Positions 49,165-59,447 of a stretch of DNA of 64,000 nt are shown here, piece after piece. Each line of letters opens with the position of its first letter. Position 1 is the first letter of the stretch. The notes beneath the pieces are model-generated. The model searched no databases. It was not told where the DNA came from and was given only the letters and a program-made list of their open reading frames with translations. The DNA is from Glossina fuscipes (Eukaryota > Arthropoda > Insecta > Diptera > Glossinidae), in contig NW_023998487.1 in NCBI RefSeq assembly GCF_014805625.2, forward strand, positions 112,002 to 176,001, read 5' to 3'. The position numbers and the translations under genes were made by a program.

Positions 49165-49345
49165 CTAGATGCTAACTAACAATTCGCTCAAATAAGTTAA
49201 GTAAGGTACTGACTTGGCGATGCCTCTGTAGTTCTCTATGTGATGTCTATTTCCACATTTGTGAATTGGAATAAGGAAACTACTTTTGCAACACAAAGGA
49301 AAAACATTTGATTTCAAGAAGATATTGTCGACTGAAGATATGTGC
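49165..49345 (-). mobile_element. Jockey-type LINE fragment, start of the RT domain
   Basis: The minus strand reads LKSNVFPLCCKSSFLIPIHK then CGNRHHIENYRGIAK, the first conserved block of the Jockey RT and better preserved than in the 8.4 kb copy. After a frameshift it continues NLFERIVS and stops. No other part of the element is recognisable nearby, so this is a short internal fragment. Confidence 0.75.
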
Positions 49346-52300
49346 AATAATATTGGTAGTTGAGGTAAATAAATCTATGGCTTGATGCAGAATAAGCAAA
49401 ATAGTTGTATGCTTTATTTATTTTCATTTGCCGTCGACATTTATTAAGCCTGGTCAGCATCCTGGGTGAACACAAACCATATAATAATACGACATCGAAA
49501 TTCACTGTACTAAATGTGGACCACGCAAATCTACCCATCGAATACCACTACGCATAAGGGCACACAAAAGAATTAATTCTTTACATGTTAACAGCATATC
49601 CAGTGTATCGCGTGTATGATGAAAATAGGTAAATCTATAACAAGCAGATTAGTTTTATTGACTTTAGATCACGCTAGTCCACGTTTTGAGTCTCCATCTA
49701 TAGAAGGGTTTAAAGCCTGGAGGATCAATGTGTTCGTTACCAATGCTGTGAGTATTCATATCAACGAGGAGAATGAGAGGAAAGACAATCAACGTTGTTG
49801 TTGTTATAAGCAACAACAGTAACGAGCAATAATAGATTTATCAACGAGATTCGTAGTAAGTAACGCCTAACGCCTAACGCCTGTATTTACTGAAATTGAG
49901 CTAGCTGCAAGCTTTAATAAAGATTCCACTGCAACAACGCGGTAAACTTCTACCAGAATAATCACATATACAACGTTAACTCCGGATAGTCTCAAAAGTG
50001 ATTCAAAGGAATGTGTCTTACATATGAGTAATAAGTGGGCAAATAATTCACTGATGGGTCACTCAAGAGCAGTACAGCATAAATAAGCAATTATATCTGC
50101 ATTTATATCATCATTTATATTGCTTTTTACATATTACTTGTAAACGCTTGCATGCATTTCTATACGGTCTTGCCAATCAAACAATAATTTAAATAGTAAT
50201 TTATTGCATTTTTGAAATAATAATTTATTGCATTTTTGTTTTAACTTTTCTTGTGACAAAAAGTAAATTTAGTTTCTCCAACGGAAGATGTGCCAAATAA
50301 CTAACAAGCTCATGTTGTGGACACGTTCAGGTGATGGTCACATAATATCGGTAGATCAGAAAGCACAAATAGCTGATCAAAATCTTCGGAAACTGAAATT
50401 AATTCATCCGAGAGTCGAAGGCTTTGGAGAATATGTGTGTGAAGCTTGTTCAGAACCAATAGGCCTCCGGTTATTATTTTTATCACGAATTTTTGATCGT
50501 CAATATTATGCCCTAAACTTGTGGTTTGCATTAAGTTTGTGCGAGTGTGCGCACCACACAGAAAGGATTTAAGTAGACTGACCTTCTATTGCACCGATTC
50601 ATTCAAAATCGCTTTCTGTAATGATCTAAGATCGTCTGTCCGCTTTGGTTTGGTGAGTTCAAGCAACGGCATACCTTAGAAGCCACTTCCTTGTTATTTA
50701 TGTATCGTAGTGAAAGAAAGGGGGAAATTTGCCGTCTGTTTGGTTATAAACGTCAATAACCAAATCATACAAACGTAAAAAAAGGAAAATTGTGTAAAAT
50801 TCAAGAAAAATTTTTTATGTATACAAGTCATAGTGCCTGAGGAAATTGAAAAGATGCTTACACTGAATAGAATTTTGGATTGTCGAAGCCACTGAAATTA
50901 TAATGTTATTCGAAAGTATTCACGTTGCGGTGTACTCCCAAGTAAAAATCAGTTCCTGACGATTTCTTGTTCGCATTTAGGCTTCCCCATGTAGGGATCA
51001 TTAGGTGAGCCTATTAAAATTCTTATTATTTTAATATTAGTAAATATGGATATTTGCTTTTTGCCTTTCCTTTCTATCTGAGTATGGAAACGAAAGTATT
51101 GAAAGCTCAAAATGAAGTCAAAATTGACTGCGGCTACGTTGAGACGGCGGCCTGTGTTGCCGATTAACAATATACAGCGTGTTCATCAAAGTGCATCTGC
51201 CAGAGCGGAAAAGTGCAGATAGTAATAAGTAGATATATGGAATATATTAAAATCCAATCTTATGCGTAGTTGGGCGTGGTTTCAACTCCGTAAAGCATTT
51301 TTATCAAAAGAACGAAGAAGAAGAAAAGACACAACAAAATTTCATCTCTGAATTCATATATTCTAAATAATATTAATATTCTAAATTTTTTATTCGCCAA
51401 ATACTTTAATAAATTTCAGTGAAAATAATCTATGAAGAATTTTTTTATGATTAAACAAAGTTATTTTGTAGGACTACTTATTATTTATACATTTAGTGAT
51501 TTTATTTGCATGTTTTTTCGTACATCTACACAAACACGTATATCACAGCGGATATTCCCTTAAAACCACACCAATCTAAATGCTTTTCCTTCGCAAGCGG
51601 TTGAGACCGTGGACACATAATGAGAATGAAGGAGCAGGCTACCAAGTGGCTACCTATTAATAGCGCTACTGGTGTTATTGATAATATACCCATAGCAGAC
51701 AGATCAAGAGTTCCAAAGACTTTGCTGGTTTATATTTTGAACAAAACGTTAGGATGTTTTGCCCTTAGTTTTATCTGTTATAAGACTGTAAATAAGAAAC
51801 TTTTCTACCTATTTTCTTTGGTAAGTTTCGCAACCGCGTCGGTACTACACGTGTCAAAATTCCGGACAGGTACCAATCAATTTTATGGTAATGAGTATGA
51901 CCTGGTTGAATTTATTTCACACTTTGCTCGTCAAAGCATGGCCAAGTTTTATAATTCAGTTATAATAAAATACTTGGAAACTGAGTTAATAAGCGCTATT
52001 AAGATAGCAATACCTTTATAACTAAAAGTCCGTACACAACACGTTTTCAAGCTTACTTTTAATGTACTTTTCTTTTAGGAACTTGAGAAAATTTCTAATA
52101 TTCATGATTAAGTTCATGATAGCAAAGGAAGCAAATTTATGAATGAAATGCAATATCGATTACAAAGTGACGACGAATGTAATTGTAAAAGAAGCGTAAC
52201 AAAAAAAAATTTAAATAAATTCGATTAAAACTAATAATAGAGTTTTTTTGTTTTACAGCTAATGTTTTCGTATTTTCTAATTTTAGTGTGTGGGACAAAG

Positions 52301-52346
52301 TGTTTCTGTTTTTTTTTAATGTAGTTTATACCAGCAGAAATGAGTC
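49346..52346. other. Mostly non-coding; minor tandem repeats
   Basis: A CGCCTAA unit occurs three times at 49863-49882. TAATTTATTGCATTTTTG occurs twice, 24 bp apart, at about 50197-50238. A 94-codon frame at 50288 and a 133-codon frame at 51620-52021 are open but carry no motif that I can assign with confidence. Confidence 0.35.
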
Positions 52347-53190
52347 TTATGAAGCATCTCCATCATCTTGCCCCCTTTGTAATGTAGCAACAGGTGCAGT
52401 GATTGAATATATAGTCAAGTCTGAATGACTTTCAAATAAGTCCTCAGTAGTCATCAGCGCTACTTTCGCTAGCTAATGAAATTTTTTATTTGAATTTTGT
52501 TACGTATTGTCTTCATGCCGTCTTCCAATTTGCGATCTAACGCCTTATTTAACATTGTCACAATTTCTGCAAAATACGCTATCTTAATATTCCACCCTAG
52601 TTTTTCGCCAACCATACGTGAAGTAACGAATAAAGCGGCTGCACCCGTTGTGGAATAGCTAAAAGTAATGGTGTCGTAATCCATCAAAAATAATTCGAGA
52701 ATGTATCGAGCTAAAGTCAAAGCAGACACGGCGATTTCCCCGCACGCAGCATAACGTTGCAAACAGCAATAAGAAAGTAGTACGCCGACATCGTAGCCAA
52801 TGGTGCGCAAATTACACTTCTACAAGTGTACGATTTCTTCATGCACACACAATCGAAATAGAAGTGCTTACCTAATGGGAATGTAACCTCATGAAATTTG
52901 CTGGCTGTAAGTAGGGCAGGAGCTCCCAGTAATTGCATCTTATCCTTATTAGTAACAACTTCACATAAGAACACATCCACCAACATCACCGTCACATATA
53001 AGATTTCATGACTAAGTTTGAATGTTTCCTGGATTTCTAAAATCCAGTCCACAAGCAAAGTGCGGATCGACTTAGACAAATGCACTTGACGTTTCATGTG
53101 GTCATCTATCGAAAATTTACCCTCGCGACTTCTTAAACAATTAAAACTATCCATAACGTACTGTGATACTAGCTTTTTTCTTTTAATACA
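52347..53190 (-). pseudogene. CycB3: Cyclin B3 pseudogene
   Basis: Minus-strand translation in three frames follows cyclin B3 from just before the cyclin box to the C-terminus. From about 53190: VSQYVMDSFNCLRSREGKF, then RTLLVDWILEIQETF (about 53064-53020), the cyclin-box signature; then KMQLLGAPALLTASKFHE. The second frame gives RTIGYDVGVLLSY, TLARYILELFLMDYD (about 52720-52675) and FAEIVTMLNKAL, KTIRNK. The third gives KVALMTTEDLFESHSDL and a stop at 52347-52349. Damage: a frame change near 52865, an in-frame TAG at 52820-52822, a deletion of roughly ten residues before FAEIVT, and a second frame change near 52475. B-type cyclins activate Cdk1 in mitosis; this copy cannot. No intron is seen within the matched 840 bp, which would fit a processed copy, but the gene's own exon structure is not known to me here and no poly-A tail is visible. 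Confidence 0.85.
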
Positions 53191-53603
53191 CCAACGGGTA
53201 AAGCATAGTTAGTTGTTGGTTTTTTTACCTTTCTCTATATTTGGAAATTCCAATTAAATGCGTCAATTAGCCTTATCGAAAAACGTGGTTCGCCTAACCA
53301 TACATATAAAATTAATCTTAGTATCCGCTGAAAACGTAGAGAGTATACACATGTATAATATAATATATAACAAAATAGTTTAAAGCCCAATTTACCTCCT
53401 ATCTACGTCATAAAATACTAAAAATTAACAAGGATGTGAAGATAAATTCCAATTTAACTAGCAAAGACATCTATCATTTCTAATAAGAAAACTCTGCTAA
53501 CGACTTAACACAGCTCTGTTAAATAATTACAATTGAGATATAGTTGGATTTGAAAACCTACTCCCTCCATATTAAAAAAAGGAAAATATTTTTGTGGACA
53601 TTT
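53191..53603. other. Spacer, nothing recognised
   Basis: The remaining N-terminal part of a cyclin B3 gene (destruction box region) was not found here. Confidence 0.35.
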
Positions 53604-53908
53604 CATGAATCTATATGAACATACCTTCCAAACAAACTAAAAAAATTGAAATTCTGCTTATGGGAGCTAATCCGATACGAACGATGTTTTGAAATTTGAT
53701 ATGTTAGCGAAAAATGGATATGGAAAAACACCCATATTTGAGACTCTAGTGCGGCCAAACTAGAAAATGTCACCTATATTCACCTATATCATGTGAATCT
53801 ATATAAAACTACTTATCGAATGAAGAAAAAAATTTTAACTTTTCTTTCGCGAACTATTTTTAACAATTTTTTGAAATTTGGTATGTTAGCGAAAAATGGG
53901 TGTGAGTA
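53604..53908. repeat. Tandem duplication, unit about 186 bp
   Basis: GAATCTATATGAAC... at about 53606 and GAATCTATATAAAA... at about 53793 open two units. Each is followed by an AAAAAAATT(G/T) stretch and by TTTGAAATTTG(A/G)TATGTTAG plus CGAAAAATGG(A/G)T(A/G)TG (53688-53720 and 53875-53907). The first unit continues with ACACCCATATTTGAGACTCT to about 53790; the second is cut short by the minisatellite. Confidence 0.65.
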
Positions 53909-54110
53909 TAGTATAGCATAGTACTAGTATAGTGTAGTATAGTTTAGCATAGTAGTAGTGCGGTACTAGTCTATAGTATAGTGCAGTACTAATATAGTGT
54001 ACTCTAGTATGGTACTTTACATACTAGCACAAAGCACAGTATACGGTAGTATAGTATATACTATTACAAAATACGCCGTACTGTAGTACAAAATATACTA
54101 GTACAAAACG
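53906..54110. repeat. TAGTA-type minisatellite
   Basis: About 200 bp built from variants of AGTATAGTA, AGTACTAGTATAG and TAGTGTAGTATAG. It decays towards 54110. It starts exactly where the second unit of the tandem duplication is truncated. Confidence 0.8.
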
Positions 54111-57100
54111 GATAAGTCATTGATTTATTCTTTTCTGGAAAAAGCGTTTATTTCAGGGAAATGCTAACCAACACTTTATTCAAAATGTTATACGCCGAGC
54201 TATGCATGTTTCCAATTTTCTTTTTGAGAAAATTCGAATTGCGTACCGACATAACCTTGGATTTTTTGAAAGCATCCACCATGAATGCATCCAAAATGAA
54301 TAAAAGCTCACACATAAGGTACCGCCATCTCTCAAAGTACTTTGAGACTTATTTGTGGGTCAAGCTTAACGCGTACGTTCTTACTACTTCCTCCGAAGAA
54401 ATTGAAACATAATGGTTCGGGCTAATTCAAAAGCCGAATACATTGTTAATTTTTTGTAAGTGATTATAACAGCGCCAGCTCTCAGGTGTATATAAGTATG
54501 GCGTTATTTATAATACCAAATGTTCTATTATCTACAACTAACTAGAAAGATTTATAATTCTACACACTATTAGAACTCATTTTGTAGCCCTGCTGGATAG
54601 TACATTATTTACAGCCCGAAACACCTAAATTTATACGGTTAACAGCGGTGGTACAAATGCAGAGATGTATAAGACGATAGAGGAGTATGAGAGATAAGTA
54701 GAATTTTATCACTTTGTTGTTGAGATAGAATTTGTATAGCTTTACCTTCATTAGAGAAACGAAGGCTTGTTTTGCACATCACCTTTTTAGCAAAGCTAAT
54801 TAATGGCTTAACAGATTAACCAGCCCTGCTAAATGAGTTTAATTTCAATATTACGACCCCATAAAACTTAAGTTATCTTTTCCAATTTTGATCAATCTAT
54901 GATCGGTTCACCGCTCTTAAGATGGCAAAAGGTGAACCGCGTGTATAACGTATCTCCACATGGGACTCAATACAAACCATAAAAAATAATCTCTATGCAG
55001 TTCGGACATTGGCCTTGTTATTTGTCAGCAATCCATAAAAGAAATTAACTCATGCATATCGTCAATTGATACGGTGTTGAAACAAGGTTTACTAGGCTTT
55101 TTCGGACTTTTGTATTACGATCTATAGTTGCCTTAGGACAGAGCGATTTTCCAAATAATTTAATTTTCCCGTCGATGTTCTTATACGATATACATTTCTC
55201 TTATACTAAACAATGTAACATGATGATTGTAATTAACTAGGCTGCTACATACGTAAGCTCAAGAAATGCTGTAACTCCCTTATTGAAGGTATATGCTTAA
55301 TTTGGCGGAAATATTTAAAATTATGGCTAAATTGAAAGATAAAATAAATATCAAATACCATAAGCTAAAAATTAATTAAAAGTGTTAACGGAACACTTTC
55401 AGATATATTGTATTCCTTTAAACCACTTTAAATGAGTTATTTTTACTCTTTTCAGTGTTTCATGTAAGCGGCTATAAACTGTTGGAGAACATGTGCGGGT
55501 ACATTACCTTTGCTAAGAATAAATAAAAACCAGTCATTAAGAATACTACACTCACCTTGGAACGAAACTTGGCTATCCCCACCACGCTAACTGAAAGCCT
55601 CTTTAACTTAAGTTTGGTCAGGTTGGCCGCCTCTTAGACTCGTTTAGTGTACTAACATGCTCCTTGTTATCAAGAAATTTTAATGGTTACAAATTTCATA
55701 CCATAAGGCCTTTTTATGTAGAGCATTATATGAAGTTACATGATCGTAAAAGTTGTTGGTGTTTCGGCAAAACGTCGGCGAAAATAATTTTATTACACAG
55801 AACCTTCGTTGTAGCAGTGTCACCCCCCGAATCCATCAATTAGCCTGGCATTATACATATCATCACGGGTTCACGGTGAGAGGGCGAAACATTATTTCAT
55901 TACAAAGTTCTTACTTCTGAAATAAGAAATTAACCATTACCCCTGTAATTGTTGTTGTTATAATTGGTAAAGCAATAAGAGAAATTTTTTACATATCGCA
56001 CTTTTTGGTTTTTTAAAAGGACTTTTACTTATATAATTAAAAAATATATTTAAAAAATTTTGTTTCTCCGTGCATTACATACAACACTAAAAGCCTCATA
56101 TGCTTCTATAAGTCCCTATAGTGCCAAAAGGCGAGAGGACTAGGCGAGAATACACCGAGCTTTCTCTTTTCATAGTACTTTCGTTCTTTTCGTATATGAT
56201 ACAGTGCTACGGTTTGTAACAGTGTCATATTTTGACAAAGTGATTTTTTCAAGAAAATGAGGTTACTTGCGTAACAGCACTAAACGAGACTTGTAAATCT
56301 TTTGATTTGATGCTCATACTGACGGGGTTGGTATAATATTTTGCCGCATTCTACTCATCTTTTACTTGATTGATTATGTGCTAAGAAAAAATGAATCCAT
56401 TCCATACTTCAGAACGTTCAACCGCATATAAGCTGATTCGATAGCTATGTAGTATAACCAAAATTTCAAGCAGCGTCATAGCAAAGCCAACACATGTTGT
56501 AATTAGACGCTGGTTCTCTACACCGCTTACCATTTTGCCGGGTACTTTTAGTAAAACTCGTAATAAACAGTAGATACTAACGATTTTTCTTCCGAAAATT
56601 AAAGAAACTTAAGCTTTCTGCTGAAAACCCAACAATTGCACAATGTTACCAAATTCATTTAAATATCCGCTGAGCCGTTATATGCTTGAAAAACAATTTC
56701 CTATTGACTGATTCGGGTTTGTCTAGCGCATCAAACAAAAACGCATATAACATTTAAAATGCCTTACATGTATTTAAAACAATTTTAAGATGTTTTAAAT
56801 TGTACTTCATATGAGTAATATAAGTAGCACTACAACAACTATTTTTTGATTTTACCTAAGCAAGCCAGCTAAGCATTTTAATGTATTACCAGAAAGATAA
56901 CGGCAATGTTAATTGGCAAACGTGGAGGGAAATATTTGAAATAACTTTCAATTATAATTCTTTTGAATATAGCGCAAATGCCTCCTTATCAAACTCCACG
57001 ACATTTTACCAGCAAAATCAGTTTTGGAATGTTTCTGCTAATAAACTAACTAGTTATTCAATTTAGGATAAACGAGTTCGAACTCCTTTGGCTTTTTTGC

Positions 57101-57118
57101 CATGGCTAGTTTGGCAGT
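54111..57118. other. Non-coding stretch, no supported feature
   Basis: About 3 kb. Frames at 54161-54412 and 56881-57066 have no recognisable domain. Confidence 0.35.
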
Positions 57119-57173
57119 CGTACGCACGTCCATAGTCCGATGACTTGTAAGTCTGGACAAGGTCGTGCGTACG
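57119..57173. repeat. Strong imperfect hairpin, 55 nt
   Basis: CGTACGCACG (57119-57128) pairs exactly with CGTGCGTACG (57164-57173). Inside, CC-T-TCC positions and GTCC/GGAC continue the stem with mismatches to about 20 bp, leaving a loop of about 14-18 nt. The block is G+C-rich in an A+T-rich setting. It could be a small-RNA-like hairpin or the remains of a palindromic transposon end. Confidence 0.6.
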
Positions 57174-59119
57174 CGCTATATATTATGATGATTTATAATC
57201 GTAATTTTGGGTTGATTGTTTTATATCATCCAACCTACTTGCTCGCAGGGTTAATACTTTAGATCACTGTTGCATATTATTATAAGAGTTTGTTATAAAC
57301 AACGTACTACCAACTACTACTACTACCAAATTTGACGAGTAGAATAACTTTTGACCACCTGCGTCAAACGAATCACTTTTGGAAGCTTAATACTTAATGT
57401 CTTCATTTTCTTTAGAAAGTATTTACGTTGATTTAACTGCTTTTCCAAAAAAAAAAATACTTTATCGAGTCAAAATATATTAATGCCTATGTGCGATACA
57501 GTCAGTTCTGAGAACGAAAATCAGGGTTGGTCGCTGTAGACGTCGATGTTTGACGCGATTAATAAATATAAAGTCCACGCAATCTAACTAATGATACAAA
57601 TTCCACAGTTATTATAGTTGATGCTTTTTTCTTATTGCACTACAAAATAAAAGGATATTGTCAAAAAGAAATGAACAAAAGAAATGCAGGGGAATTTATA
57701 TTCGATTTATTGAGATAGTGCTACAACAAACCCGTGTTGTAATAATAGCAAGTTTTGTATGGCGTTGTATTCAAACCGTGCTTTCCATGTACTCTGTGGA
57801 ATGAGGGATGCTCACACTGAAATATACGCCTAATAATCCAGCCAATTGTTATTATTCTGCTAACTTTCTTTCTAGGCTATTGTAATGGTGTTACCCCTTT
57901 ATAGCTCCTTTGAACACTATTATTGCACATTTTATTCCCAAAAATTTGTCAGAAGTGTGCCTCTTTCTAGGCTGTTAAGTTCAAAGTGGTGGAATTTCAC
58001 AATAACAAAAAAATATTTTTGTGCCTTCTTTCTATTCTCTTTTCTTTCTTTAAATTTACAGCTAAATCTTGAATATTAAATTTCAGTTAGCAAAATATTT
58101 TTTTCATATAATTATAATATATACACATGACATCAATTTGCGAAGCAGTCTCCGGGATATGACACTTATTGAGGGATTAAGTTTTTGACATATCCTGCCT
58201 AAACAATCTTATTTTTTGCTCAATAATTCATTTTCTATTAAACCCAAATTTGTGGCTTTGACAATAAATACAATAAATTATTAAAAAATTAAAAAATTAT
58301 TATTTAAATCGATTATTGCCTTAAACTAATAAAATGTGTTATTCTCAAATTTAGATTAAAGCAATTTTAAATAAAAACAACAACAAGAAGAAAAATTAAA
58401 AATGCAACTATTTAATTCCACTTCAGTTATCTTGCAAATGAACAAACTTATTACAGAATGCTTTAGAATATTTGTGTGTGAATAACTACAACTGGCTGAG
58501 AACGAATTCCCAACGCTCATCATTTAGATGTAAAATTCAAATTAGCTGAATTTAAATGCAAACGCAACTATGAAACTCTCATAATAGTTGCTATAATTTA
58601 TTGCTCTCACTGAGAGATTCTCTTGGCAAACGCAAACGCATTTGAGTCCAAATTTGGTATAGTCTAATGGAAAGCAGTTTTATGCACGTTGTTGGTAACA
58701 TTTTTCTAGCAGCGTTCAGAGCAAGTTAGATAAATCTCCCAGTTCATCGTCAGCTATAACCCTCTATAAAATTGACTTGATTGAAATATATATATATATA
58801 TATATATACATACTTCATTTTGCCATTAAACTGTTTTGTCTGTCGTAGGTGCGTACGTAAATTGAGTTTTTAGTTATAATTCTTTAGTTAAAAAACTCTC
58901 AAACAAAACAAAGTTTTGCATATAAAATTTGTTATAAGCTAAATATAAAATACATGATAAATAACACATAATTTAATATATAGCCAACGTAAATATGAAA
59001 CTCATATTCAGCTGGGGCCGAATCTTGTTTACCCATGACCATTTATTTAGCACGTTAAGATAGGGTATTCGTATTACAAATTATTACCACATAGTAGATA
59101 AGTATTAGAGAGGTTTAGA
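57174..59119. other. Non-coding stretch with a TA microsatellite
   Basis: No gene recognised. A pure TA run occupies 58786-58808. Confidence 0.35.
58786..58808. repeat. (TA)n microsatellite
   Basis: Uninterrupted TA dinucleotides. Confidence 0.9.
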
Positions 59120-59410
59120 GGTTTAAGATGGATGCCATTTTGGAAACTACCTAAGTACGGGCTACGGAACCAGTTTGTGTCTAGACTCCGGAATAAACTG
59201 GCACAAAATCGGTTACAGGAAATTGTGGATGGAACAAGGAATGAGGCGCTAAGTCCAGCAGAAACAATTAAACTGTCAGAACAAGGAGGTGAGGAAACAC
59301 AACTTCAACAATATAAATTGATAAACGTCATAAAAGAGTAACGGTGACGCTGGCAAAGTAAGGCTCGTTAAACGGATTGGTGCATACATAAACACACAAT
59401 ATTATTATTA

Positions 59411-59447
<37 letters not shown>

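Noticed and set aside
49346..49560. Extension of the 49.2 kb LINE fragment upstream on the minus strand
   Set aside because: The frame stays open in places but no RT or endonuclease motif can be matched.
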